In this document: positions 9,063-17,351 of the stretch, piece by piece
How the letters are laid out: each line of letters begins with the position of its first letter
Position numbering within the stretch: position 1 is the first letter of the stretch
From: JBAXBF01 sp034429745
Lineage (GTDB): Bacteria > Chloroflexota > Anaerolineae > Anaerolineales > DRKV01
Direction of reading: 5' to 3'
DNA length: 64,000 nt
Assembly (NCBI GenBank): GCA_034429745.1
Contig: DAOUFY010000079.1
Location: forward strand, 1 to 64,000
Program-made: the position numbers and the translations under genes
Notes under the pieces: generated by a model
What the model saw: the letters and a program-made list of their open reading frames with translations, nothing else
Databases searched by the model: none
Told to the model about the DNA's origin: nothing

Positions 9063-10091
9063 CTAGCCTTGCGGCTGCTGACTATCATGGATTTGAATTA
9101 CCACTTTTATACCTTCGCGCGCTTCAGCAACATAAAACGCCTTTTCAGATTCTTCAAACGGAAAAACATGAGTAACAAGAGGTTTAATGTTGATTTTGCC
9201 TGATTCTACAAGAGCAATAGCGCGTGGATAAGTAAATTTCATACGGCGGCAAATAAGTATAGTTAAACCTTTACGGCGCGCAGTAGAGGCTTTAAATGTA
9301 GTGCGATCTTCTGCCGGGATTCCGATGATGACCGCTCTTCCACCCGGTTTAGCTGTCTCCATAGCCGTTTCCACTGCTTCATCCACACCGGCTGCTTCAA
9401 AGCTCACATCAACCCCGCGCTGATGAGTTGCTTTGAGAATTTGAGAAGCTTCACTGCCATCTGCTAAAAACACATCCGTGGCACCCATCTTCTTCGCAAA
9501 CTCCAAACGTGAAGGCAGAATATCTGTAACAAAAATGCGATTAGCCCCAGCTGCTTTTGCAGAAAGCAAAGTAACTAAACCAACCGGCCCAGCACCATAC
9601 ACCCCTACATCCATTCCAGGCTGCAAATGCCCAAGCAGTAGCGCGTGAAGCCCAATGCCAAGTGTCTCTAATAAAGTACCCTCTGCATCACCAATAGAAT
9701 CTGGCAGCGGAAAGAGGTTCTCTTGCGGGTAGGTTATATATTCCCGCAATGCACCATCAACCCCCAGCGTGCCGGCAAAGCGAATATTCTGGCACACATT
9801 AGGTTTGCCTTCGCGGCAAAATTCACACTCTCCGCATGGAATAGCCGGTTCCACGGTAACCCGTTTCCCTTTCAGGGGACCGCTTTCCACTACCGCGCAA
9901 AACTCATGCCCTAAAATCAGCGGTTCTTCCAGATAAGTACCCCCAATACCGCCTTCCGTAAACCAGTGAACATCCGAACCGCAGACGCCAACTGCTGTTA
10001 CTCTCAGCAGCGCCTCGCCATCCTTTGGTTGCGGTACAGGTTCTTCTCCTAACCGCAAATCATGGATACCATGAATACGTAGTGCTTTCAT
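9063..10091 (-). CDS. Zinc-dependent medium-chain dehydrogenase, sorbitol dehydrogenase-like
   Basis: A 342-residue NAD(P)-dependent zinc dehydrogenase of the sorbitol/threonine dehydrogenase type. It has catalytic ligands in GVCGSDVH and LGHE, the structural zinc cluster CGECEFCREGKPNVC, and the cofactor motif VYGAGPVGLV. In this operon it probably oxidises a free polyol or sugar to a ketose. It starts 6 nt after the chemoreceptor stop, so the two genes must share a transcript. Substrate choice among sorbitol, xylitol, galactitol or threonine cannot be read from sequence; the neighbouring MtlD and SrlD-like genes favour a hexitol. Confidence 0.85.
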   Translation of the reverse strand: MKALRIHGIHDLRLGEEPVPQPKDGEALLRVTAVGVCGSDVHWFTEGGIGGTYLEEPLILGHEFCAVVESGPLKGKRVTVEPAIPCGECEFCREGKPNVCQNIRFAGTLGVDGALREYITYPQENLFPLPDSIGDAEGTLLETLGIGLHALLLGHLQPGMDVGVYGAGPVGLVTLLSAKAAGANRIFVTDILPSRLEFAKKMGATDVFLADGSEASQILKATHQRGVDVSFEAAGVDEAVETAMETAKPGGRAVIIGIPAEDRTTFKASTARRKGLTILICRRMKFTYPRAIALVESGKINIKPLVTHVFPFEESEKAFYVAEAREGIKVVIQIHDSQQPQG

Positions 10092-10097
10092 TGTTCA

Positions 10098-12032
10098 TTA
10101 TGTCCCTTCGAGTTTAAATTTAGCTACAATCTCTTGCAGCCTGAGTGCCATTTCTTTCAACCTTTGAGCTGTGATAGAAAGCTCAACCATCTGTGCGCTC
10201 ATCTCTTCAGTCGAGGCGCTCATTTGCTCAGCTGAGGCACTATTTTCCTCGCTTATACTGGCAGTATTTTCCACTGAACTGGAGACTGCATTTGCACTTT
10301 CAGTCATTGCTTTCATAGCCTCAGTATTTTGCTCTGTTACCGAAGATACCCGGTCCATGCTGTCAACAACAATGCGGCTCATGTTTCCCATCTCTACTGC
10401 AGCCTGCTTATTGCGTTCAGTGATTGCTGCCACTTCCTTAAGTACCTCATCCATTTGGGTATAAGCCGAACGCACAGCTTGAATTGCTTCGCGGATTATT
10501 TCCACCTTTTCCGAAGACGTGCGCGTATAGGCTGTAATCGTCTCAAAGGCAGCACCGGCTTGATCGGTAAGTTTAACCGCCTGAGCGACATCCTCCCCGG
10601 CGCGCTGCATGGCATGGACTGCTTCTTCTGCATCCGTTTGCACCGCTTTGATCATGTCAGAAATTTCCTTTGTCGCCTGAGCAGTGCTTTCAGCCAGCTT
10701 ATATACCTCTTTTGCTACAACGCCGAAGCCTTTGCCATGCTCACCAGCCCGAGCTGCTTCAATGGCTGCATTCAATGCCAATAAATTGGTTTGGCTGGCT
10801 ATATCCTTAATCGTCTCAACCACTGTGCCAATTTTCGCTGAGCTTTCGCCCATATGGCGCACTTTATCTGCTAATTGTTCGGTTGCTTGGCGCAGCTTTC
10901 CCATACCGCTGACAGTTTGAGCAATGATCTCAGATCCACTTAATGCTGCTTCCAACGCACGCTGCGATTCCTGACTCACTTCATTGCGAGCTTCATCAAC
11001 GCTGCTGATCGCCTCAATGAGGATATTACCCATCTCAGTTACCTGCTCCATCCGTTGAGCCTGCTCAACTGCCCCTTCTTGAATGCCCTCAATGCTGATA
11101 GCCAATTGATCCATAGCCTGCATGGTCTGCATGGTTGCTTTTGCCTGTTCTTGAGCTCCTTCGGAAACACTCTGTATAGAACGCGTCATTTGCTCAACCG
11201 CATTCGCCGTTTTTGCTGCCGTCTCCGCCTGCAAGGTTGCTCCATCAGCCAGGTGCTGAATAGTTAAAGCAATTTGATTGGTGGCTTCAGCGACTTGCTG
11301 GGTAGCGCTCGCTAACTCCCTACTAGTAGCTGAAAGTTCGGCACTGGTTCGTACCGTTTCTTCGATAACTAGTCTTACATTATTCTTTAGCGTTTCATAA
11401 TACTCTGATAAGTCTTCTCTTGCCTCGCGTACGTCAATAGCTGCCAAATCCAACCCAACAGCTTGCAGGTAATCATAAAAGAACGCGTCCACTACAGATT
11501 GAATATCATAGTTAAACACGGTAAAGATCGCATGTTCGGCTTTTCGCCAAAAATTAACCCGCAGCGGAAAAGCCTCGCGTAAATATTTGCTTACCAGTTC
11601 TTGATATAAAGTATAGCTGCCTACATACCATTTTAAGGGGAGATTTATCACATTGTGAATTTTGCCTACTTTCAAACGGCGCTCAAAGTAATTCGTCCCA
11701 AAATCACCACCCTGTTCAGCTTCTTCAAAGATTTGCAAGAAATAAGCTGCCTGCATTTTTTGCAAATGTTCGCGCAGTGATTGCAAGGTCTTTCCTTTTT
11801 TCTGGGCATGAGCTTTAAAAAAAGCTAAAGTGGCTGGAAAACTAAATTGGTGTTCATAGAAATCATAAGCAATAATTTCAGCATATTTTTCCGCCCACGG
11901 CTTTAATTGCTTGAGGATTTCAACATCCTCTTCCGATAAACGTATGAACTGTTTGCGCAATTGCAAATTCGAATTGTTGATTTTAAACATTTCGGATAAT
12001 TGCACACTGCGCCATTTGCTGGACTCATTCAT
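10098..12032 (-). CDS. Globin-coupled methyl-accepting chemotaxis protein (HemAT-like)
   Basis: A soluble chemoreceptor of 644 residues with no membrane segment. Residues 1-190 form a protoglobin sensor, with the proximal-histidine region VGKIHNVINLPLKWYVG (H126) as in HemAT-type oxygen sensors. The rest is a long coiled-coil signalling domain with the hairpin tip SQTNLLALNAAIEAARAGEH that binds CheW/CheA. The ATG at 12032 has GGAGG 7 nt before it; a longer frame opens at 12056 without a ribosome site. Such proteins sense O2 or other gases bound to heme. It is the first gene of the polyol operon, an unusual place for an aerotaxis receptor, and the next gene starts 6 nt after it. No che genes are in the window. 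Confidence 0.9.
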   Translation of the reverse strand: MNESSKWRSVQLSEMFKINNSNLQLRKQFIRLSEEDVEILKQLKPWAEKYAEIIAYDFYEHQFSFPATLAFFKAHAQKKGKTLQSLREHLQKMQAAYFLQIFEEAEQGGDFGTNYFERRLKVGKIHNVINLPLKWYVGSYTLYQELVSKYLREAFPLRVNFWRKAEHAIFTVFNYDIQSVVDAFFYDYLQAVGLDLAAIDVREAREDLSEYYETLKNNVRLVIEETVRTSAELSATSRELASATQQVAEATNQIALTIQHLADGATLQAETAAKTANAVEQMTRSIQSVSEGAQEQAKATMQTMQAMDQLAISIEGIQEGAVEQAQRMEQVTEMGNILIEAISSVDEARNEVSQESQRALEAALSGSEIIAQTVSGMGKLRQATEQLADKVRHMGESSAKIGTVVETIKDIASQTNLLALNAAIEAARAGEHGKGFGVVAKEVYKLAESTAQATKEISDMIKAVQTDAEEAVHAMQRAGEDVAQAVKLTDQAGAAFETITAYTRTSSEKVEIIREAIQAVRSAYTQMDEVLKEVAAITERNKQAAVEMGNMSRIVVDSMDRVSSVTEQNTEAMKAMTESANAVSSSVENTASISEENSASAEQMSASTEEMSAQMVELSITAQRLKEMALRLQEIVAKFKLEGT

Positions 12033-12070
12033 AGTTTTTGCCTCCGTGAGTAACACCCGAAAACTTAATT

Positions 12071-12109
12071 ATTTTACCATAAAACGATATCAATCACCAC
12101 CAAATTATA
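12071..12109 (-). promoter_or_regulatory. Candidate promoter/operator of the polyol operon
   Basis: The spacer between the aldo/keto reductase stop and the chemoreceptor start is AT-rich. On the minus strand it holds TATAAT (12109-12104) and, further downstream, the element TTTTATGGTAAAAT (12084-12071), an imperfect dyad with TTTTA/TAAAA arms. The same 14 bp occur in the transporter promoter at 19387-19400. No well-spaced -35 is evident for either -10 candidate. The promoter call is inference. Confidence 0.4.
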
Positions 12110-12137
12110 TACAATGCAAAAAATCACAAATTCACTT

Positions 12138-13133
12138 TTATTCACCTAAAATGCTGTCAATTTCAGCCAATTCATCTTGAGTGAAGGATAAATTGCGCAA
12201 TGCACCAACCGCCTCTTCAATTTGGCTTACCTTGCTAGCGCCGATTAAAGCTGAAGTCATTTCTTTATGACGCAGTACCCATGCGATTGCCATTTGGGCT
12301 AAGCTTTGCCCGCGGCGCAACGCAACCTCGTTCAACTTACGGGCTTTTTCAATGCGCTGCGGATTTACGCTATCTCCCCAATGCAGCTTATTTTCCCATT
12401 TGCCTGCTCGCGACTCTGGTGGTATTTGTTTAAGATATTTATCTGTCAGTATGCCTTGGCACAATGGAGAAAAGCCAATACATCCTATGCCTTCTTCTGC
12501 CAGAACGTCAAGCAATCCCTCTTCTATCCAGCGATCGAACATATTGTAGCGAGGTTGATGAATTAAACAAGGCGTGCCAAGTGATCTTAGAATCTCAGCG
12601 GCCAGTTTGGTTTGTTGAGGTGAATATGTTGAAATACCTACATATAATGCCCGCCCGCTGCGTACAATATAATCCAGTGCGCTCATCGTCTCTTCCATTG
12701 GGGTTTCAGGATCAGGACGATGACTGTAGAAAATATCTACATACGAGAGTCCCATACGCTTCAAGCTTTGGTCTATGCTTGCAATCAAGTACTTGCGCGA
12801 GCCCCATTCTCCATAAGGGCCGGGCCACATATAATAACCAGCCTTAGTTGAGATGATTAACTCATCACGATATGAGGCAAAATCTTGGGCAAGAATTTTA
12901 CCAAAATTCTCCTCTGCAGAACCCGGCGGCGGTCCATAGTTGTTGGCTAGGTCAAAATGGGTAATGCCCAAATCAAACGCCCGCCGCAGCATCTGCCGTG
13001 CATTTTCCAATGGATCTATGCCGCCAAAGTTATACCAAAGACCCAATGAAATAGCTGGCAGTTTCAACCCACTGCGTCCGCAGCGCCGATATTCCATTTG
13101 ATCGTAGCGGTTTTCTGCTGCTTGATAAATCAT
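12138..13133 (-). CDS. Aldo/keto reductase, L-glyceraldehyde-3-phosphate reductase (YghZ/Gpr) type
   Basis: This 331-residue NADPH-dependent aldo/keto reductase resembles the YghZ/Gpr group, which reduces L-glyceraldehyde 3-phosphate and related aldehydes. The N-terminus MEYRRCGRSGLKLPAISLGL, the catalytic HFDLANNYG (D, Y) and the STKAGYYMWPGPYGEWGS segment fit that group. A GGGAGG ribosome site precedes the ATG. It lies upstream of the chemoreceptor operon on the same strand, with a 105-bp spacer, and is divergent from the aldolase gene. A detoxifying role for triose-type by-products fits the sugar-phosphate neighbourhood, but substrate is not proven. Confidence 0.86.
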   Translation of the reverse strand: MIYQAAENRYDQMEYRRCGRSGLKLPAISLGLWYNFGGIDPLENARQMLRRAFDLGITHFDLANNYGPPPGSAEENFGKILAQDFASYRDELIISTKAGYYMWPGPYGEWGSRKYLIASIDQSLKRMGLSYVDIFYSHRPDPETPMEETMSALDYIVRSGRALYVGISTYSPQQTKLAAEILRSLGTPCLIHQPRYNMFDRWIEEGLLDVLAEEGIGCIGFSPLCQGILTDKYLKQIPPESRAGKWENKLHWGDSVNPQRIEKARKLNEVALRRGQSLAQMAIAWVLRHKEMTSALIGASKVSQIEEAVGALRNLSFTQDELAEIDSILGE

Positions 13134-13425
13134 ACGTTGCCCCTCCCTTTCAAAAATTACTTTTCACCATCTACTTTCTCGCTAAAACAACTCTAACTAG
13201 GCAAAATTATATCACTACTTTAAAACTTTAAAAGTAAAGAAATTCGGGTGTTGCAATTTTTTTATGAGATCTCCTCTTGCAATCTCTCGTTTTTCCTCGT
13301 ATCGTTGCGTGATCCTGTGCATTACTTCTCACTTATTTCTTTTTCTCTATCTTTTTTTCACTTGTTTTATGATATACTGTAATAAATCCATTTTCCCACA
13401 CAAGCAGACATTTAAAGGAGACATT

Positions 13426-14310
13426 ATGCTGATACCATTCACCGAATTGCTTCGTCAGGCTCAACAGAAACATATTGCCATCTGTTATTTTGAAGCTTGG
13501 GATATTTATTCATTAGAAGCGGTTGTAGAAGCCGCCGAGTTTCTCAATGTTCCTGTAATCATTGGCTTTGGTGGCGTTATGATGGACGCCGAATGGTTCA
13601 ATCAGGGGGGGCTAGAACGGCTTGCTGCCTTAGGTCTTGAAACAGCTAAAAATTCAAAAGTGCCTATGGCACTCATCTTAAACGAAGTTCAAACCTACAC
13701 TCAGATTGTACGTGGCATTAAAGCAGGATTCAATGCCGTTATGTTAGATAGCAGTGGGCTGCCTTTCACTGAAAATATACGGCAAACCCGTAAAGTCGTG
13801 GAAACCGCCCATGCTGTAAACGTGAGCGTAGAAGCCGAGTTGGGTACTTTGCCGGATGCTTCCGGCGAAATAGGACACGAAGAAGGTTCCCCAACTGATC
13901 CTGATGAAGCAGCTCGCTTTGTTGCTGAAACGGAGGTTGATGCTCTTTCCGTATCAATCGGCAATGTTCATGTAATGACAAAAGGCAACGCTGAGATTGA
14001 TTTCAAGCGGCTGGAAGAAATTCATAACAAGGTTGGCATACCTCTTGTTGTTCATGGTGGCAGCGGTTTCCCTGAGGCAGCTATTCCTCAAGCTATTGCG
14101 TTAGGAGTAACCAAAGTCAATATTGGCACAGTGCTTAAACAAACCTTCTTTGAAGGTGTTCGTGAAGCACTATCTCAATTAGATGAAAAACCCAACATTC
14201 AGCAAATTATCGGCTGCCGCAAATCAACCGATATACTGCAACAAGGCAAGCTAAAGATGAAAGCAGAAGTCATTCGCCGCTTAAAATTATGGAGCGTTCA
14301 TAAAACCTAA
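13426..14310 (+). CDS. Class II fructose-bisphosphate aldolase family protein
   Basis: A 294-residue zinc-dependent aldolase that cleaves fructose or tagatose 1,6-bisphosphate to triose phosphates. Visible family motifs are MLDSSGLPFTENI (substrate pocket), VEAELGTLPD, the zinc-histidine segment VVHGGSGF, and VNIGTVLK near the phosphate site. The frame opens 54 codons earlier, but the ATG at 13426 has AAAGGAG 5 nt upstream and gives the family's N-terminus. A PfkB kinase gene follows 22 bp later, so the pair likely forms a small operon that drains the polyol pathway. The first metal-binding region reads CYFEAWDIY, somewhat unlike the usual AFNV, so a related ketose aldolase is possible. Confidence 0.85.
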   Translation: MLIPFTELLRQAQQKHIAICYFEAWDIYSLEAVVEAAEFLNVPVIIGFGGVMMDAEWFNQGGLERLAALGLETAKNSKVPMALILNEVQTYTQIVRGIKAGFNAVMLDSSGLPFTENIRQTRKVVETAHAVNVSVEAELGTLPDASGEIGHEEGSPTDPDEAARFVAETEVDALSVSIGNVHVMTKGNAEIDFKRLEEIHNKVGIPLVVHGGSGFPEAAIPQAIALGVTKVNIGTVLKQTFFEGVREALSQLDEKPNIQQIIGCRKSTDILQQGKLKMKAEVIRRLKLWSVHKT

Positions 14311-14332
14311 CGAATAAGGAGAGCTTTTTACG

Positions 14333-15457
14333 ATGAAACCAACAGCCATTGTTGCCGGACATATTTGTATAGATATCTTTCCTGATATGTCACAATGTAA
14401 ATCAGAGCAATTCAAGCATGGGATTACTCCCGGTCACTTGATTTTTGTTGGAGCTATGAATTTTTCCACCGGCGGTGTAGTCTCCAACACTGGGCTGGGT
14501 CTGTGGAAGCTTGGCGTGCCAACTCTATTGATGGGAAAAATTGGCGACGATTTTTTGGGGCAAATCGTCCGTCAATACCTTGCTCAGTTTGGCAGCAGTG
14601 TCAGTGAGGGAATAGTTATTGATCCTGCCTCAAACACATCTTACACAATCGTCATCAGCCCTCCGAATGTTGATCGCAGTTTTTTGCATAACCCGGGTGC
14701 TAATGATACATTTGACAAAGACGACATACGATACGAACAATTGGAAGGTGCAAAACTATTCCATTTTGGCTATCCCCCCCTTATGAAGCGCATGACAGAA
14801 GAAGGTGAAACACAGCTTCCTGCCATATTCCGTAGAGCAAAAGAGAAAGGCGTGATCACTTCTATGGACATGTCTTTTCCTGATCCGGCATCCTCAGCAG
14901 CTAGAGCTCCATGGAAGACCATTCTTTCGGCCGCCTTGCCATACGTGGATATTTTTCTGCCCAGTATTGAGGAAATTTTGTTATTATTGAACCGACCGCT
15001 GTACGATCAAATGTTTCAGCAATCCAACAATGGTGACATCTTGCCCCTGATCACCCCAGAGTTCTTATCCACAATAAGCCAACAGCTTCTTGAAATGGGG
15101 GCAAAAGTTGTTGGCTTTAAATGCGGCTATCGCGGTTTATACCTTCGCACAGCAGATTTCTCATCCATAAAAGCACTTAGCCAAGTGCTTCCCATTAAAA
15201 GTGAAGAATGGGCAGCTAAGGAACACTGGGAACCGTGTTTTAAAGTCAACGTTGTCGGCACAGCCGGTTCAGGCGATGCTACCATTGCCGGCTTCTTATG
15301 CGCCTTATTGCATGGTTTTTCCTTAGAAAAAGCCGCCGAAGCAGCGGTAGCCGTTGGAGCATGTTGTGTCGAAGCCGCCGATACGGTCAGCGGCATTCGT
15401 TCTTGGGAAGAAACCTTAAAGCGGATAGAAAGCGGCTGGCAAAAACTTTCTTTATAA
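14333..15457 (+). CDS. PfkB-family carbohydrate kinase
   Basis: A 374-residue ribokinase-like sugar kinase. It has the N-terminal VAGHICIDIFPD strand, the substrate segment FSTGGVVSNTGLGLWKLG, and the ATP/anion-hole motif GTAGSGDATIAGF with the catalytic aspartate. The GGAG ribosome site and 22-bp spacing couple it to the aldolase. The substrate is unknown. Because the neighbouring importer delivers unphosphorylated sugars while MtlD and SrlD-like enzymes need polyol phosphates, this kinase is one candidate for the missing phosphorylation step; that is inference. A hairpin terminator follows the stop. Confidence 0.85.
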   Translation: MKPTAIVAGHICIDIFPDMSQCKSEQFKHGITPGHLIFVGAMNFSTGGVVSNTGLGLWKLGVPTLLMGKIGDDFLGQIVRQYLAQFGSSVSEGIVIDPASNTSYTIVISPPNVDRSFLHNPGANDTFDKDDIRYEQLEGAKLFHFGYPPLMKRMTEEGETQLPAIFRRAKEKGVITSMDMSFPDPASSAARAPWKTILSAALPYVDIFLPSIEEILLLLNRPLYDQMFQQSNNGDILPLITPEFLSTISQQLLEMGAKVVGFKCGYRGLYLRTADFSSIKALSQVLPIKSEEWAAKEHWEPCFKVNVVGTAGSGDATIAGFLCALLHGFSLEKAAEAAVAVGACCVEAADTVSGIRSWEETLKRIESGWQKLSL

Positions 15458-15468
15458 TCCCTAAAAAC

Positions 15469-15502
15469 AAGCAAGCTGCTTGTTGTACAAGCAGCTTGCT
15501 TT
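15469..15502. terminator. Bidirectional hairpin terminator
   Basis: A perfect 14-bp stem (15469-15482 with 15488-15502 region, arms AAGCAAGCTGCTTG and its complement) closes a 5-nt loop between the convergent kinase and permease genes. On the minus strand it is followed by GTTTTTAG, on the plus strand by a weaker TTAATAAG, so it may serve both. Confidence 0.8.
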
Positions 15503-15530
15503 AATAAGCATAACCACTTCCATAAACACA

Positions 15531-16379
15531 TTAGCCTTTTACTGCACCTAAGGTCAAACCGCGCACAATATACCGTTGGGCAGTTAGAGCTAGCAACGTC
15601 GGAGGTAGTATGGCTAACAACAAGCGAGTGGCAACAAACCAGAATTGAATACCTTGTGTGTGTTCAACCCCAGCAATCACAACCGTAATCGGTTGTGCAT
15701 TTTTATAAGTGAGAATCAGAGCAAAAAGAAATTCATTCCATGAAAACGCAAAACAAATGACCGCTGCTGCGGCAATAGCCGGCGCTGCAAGCGGAAGGGC
15801 GATATGGAAAAAGGCAGTGAGCGGCGAAGCACCATCCACATAAGCTGATTCTTCCAACTCCTTTGGAATATCCCTAAATACGTCGCGCATAATTAACACA
15901 GCAAAGGGCATTGTAAATGTAGCGTTCGCAAATATTAAAGCCAGCTGATGATCAATCAGCCCGATATTTTTCATCACTAAGAAAAAGGGTATAACCGTTA
16001 CAATAGGAGGTAAAAATCTTTGAGACAAAAACCATAGGGTCATATCCTTATTCTTCCACCGATTGAAGCGAAAACGCGCTAAGCCATAACCCGCCATAGT
16101 ACCAAGAAATACTGCAATCGCAGCCGCCCCGATCGAAATAATGGCACTATTTTTTAATCCCTTGCTGATTTCAGGCCACCGATTGCTAAATTCCTGCTGC
16201 CAGTTGCTTAGAGTCGGTTGAAAGTCAAGAAATGGAATTAATGATGGTTTCGTTAGAATAACAGTCGGCATTTTTAAAGAGGTAACAATCGCCCAGTAAA
16301 AAGGAAAGAACACCCATACTGTAGCGATAATGATTATAATCCATATTACGGTGTTCTTTAATATGCGTAAAATAGTCAT
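15531..16379 (-). CDS. Sugar ABC transporter permease (MalG family)
   Basis: A 282-residue inner-membrane permease of the carbohydrate-uptake (CUT1) class, with six predicted hydrophobic segments. The EAA loop that docks the ATPase is clear: ELEESAYVDGASPLTAFFHIALPLAAPAI. AAGGAG lies 8 nt before the ATG. It is the third gene of the binding protein-MalF-MalG operon, 26 bp after the MalF-type permease. No ATPase gene is present, so a shared MsmX-like ATPase elsewhere is expected. Confidence 0.92.
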   Translation of the reverse strand: MTILRILKNTVIWIIIIIATVWVFFPFYWAIVTSLKMPTVILTKPSLIPFLDFQPTLSNWQQEFSNRWPEISKGLKNSAIISIGAAAIAVFLGTMAGYGLARFRFNRWKNKDMTLWFLSQRFLPPIVTVIPFFLVMKNIGLIDHQLALIFANATFTMPFAVLIMRDVFRDIPKELEESAYVDGASPLTAFFHIALPLAAPAIAAAAVICFAFSWNEFLFALILTYKNAQPITVVIAGVEHTQGIQFWFVATRLLLAILPPTLLALTAQRYIVRGLTLGAVKG

Positions 16380-16405
16380 GAGATTTTCTCCTTATGCCTT
16401 TACCT

Positions 16406-17272
16406 TCAATCCTCATAATTCTTTCTTAGGCGGCCAAAGAATGTCATACTAATCAGCAGCATGACAATTAAAAGAATATAGGATAAAGCCGAAGCATAAC
16501 CCGTATTAAAATTGCGCAAACCTGTCAGATAAATGAAAAAAGAATAACTTTGTGTAGCGGCTCCCGGTCCCCCGCTGGTCAAACTAAATGGCAGATCCAA
16601 TATTTTGAAGGATTCTACCAAACGTAAGATCGTTACGGTAAATAATACCGGTGAAATAAGGGGTAAGGTTATATGCTTGAAAATATCCCATCCCGAGGAA
16701 GTATCTAAATAAGCAGCTTCGTATATTTCTTCCGGCAATGATTGAAGGCCAGCCAGAATAACCAAAAAACAGAAAGGTGTCCATTGCCATACATCTACGA
16801 TAACTACAGCAGCTCGAGCAGTCCAAACATCGGAAAACCAGCGCGGTAAATTCAGCATCCCCATTGCTCTTAATACGGTATTTACCGCCCCAACTTCTTC
16901 ATGAAAAATAGTCAAACCTAAATACCCTAAGGCTATCGGTGCTGTGAACATGGGCATAGTAAATATTGAACGGAATAATTGCCGCGCAGGCATAGGCCGA
17001 TTAAACAATAACGCCAATAATAAACCAAGTGTAACGGTAAAAAATACACTGCAGAAAACAAAAAATAATGTTTGCCCAAATGTATTCCATGCCCGATAAT
17101 CTCCAAAGGCGCGGATATAATTGCCAAATCCGGCAAATGTTTCTGGTTTTCCTAATCGTGCGTAGAAGAAACTTAATCGCAATGAATAAAGGAGCGGGAA
17201 TATCGTAAATAATAATACCCAAACAATTCCGGGAACTACAAATAAATACTTATAGCGACTCTTCTCTTGCAT
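16406..17272 (-). CDS. Sugar ABC transporter permease (MalF/UgpA family)
   Basis: A 288-residue multi-pass permease that pairs with the MalG-type protein encoded next. The EAA motif reads EEIYEAAYLDTSSGWDIFKHITLPLISPV. The frame opens at 17290, but the ATG at 17272 (MQEKS) has GAGGG a few bases upstream and gives the usual short N-terminal cytoplasmic tail before the first membrane segment. Between it and the binding-protein gene lies a 10-bp hairpin that may lower permease expression relative to the binding protein. Substrate specificity cannot be read from the permease alone. Confidence 0.92.
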   Translation of the reverse strand: MQEKSRYKYLFVVPGIVWVLLFTIFPLLYSLRLSFFYARLGKPETFAGFGNYIRAFGDYRAWNTFGQTLFFVFCSVFFTVTLGLLLALLFNRPMPARQLFRSIFTMPMFTAPIALGYLGLTIFHEEVGAVNTVLRAMGMLNLPRWFSDVWTARAAVVIVDVWQWTPFCFLVILAGLQSLPEEIYEAAYLDTSSGWDIFKHITLPLISPVLFTVTILRLVESFKILDLPFSLTSGGPGAATQSYSFFIYLTGLRNFNTGYASALSYILLIVMLLISMTFFGRLRKNYED

Positions 17273-17296
17273 AATCCCTCTTATAACCATAAAAGA

Positions 17297-17325
17297 GGGG
17301 AGGAAAAACGATTAATTTCCTCCCC
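17297..17325 (-). terminator. Intercistronic hairpin between binding protein and permeases
   Basis: GGGGAGGAAA at 17297-17306 pairs perfectly with 17316-17325 around a 9-nt loop, downstream of the binding-protein stop on the minus strand and followed by CTTTTATGG. The U-run is weak, so partial termination or protection of the upstream mRNA 3' end is more likely than full termination, as is common between binding-protein and permease genes. Confidence 0.6.
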
Positions 17326-17351
17326 CCCATTTATCATTTTTTCAGAATTGC

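Noticed and set aside
13264..13425. N-terminal extension of the aldolase frame
   Set aside because: The extra 54 codons are low-complexity and T-rich, have no ribosome site, and the ATG at 13426 has AAAGGAG and the family start.
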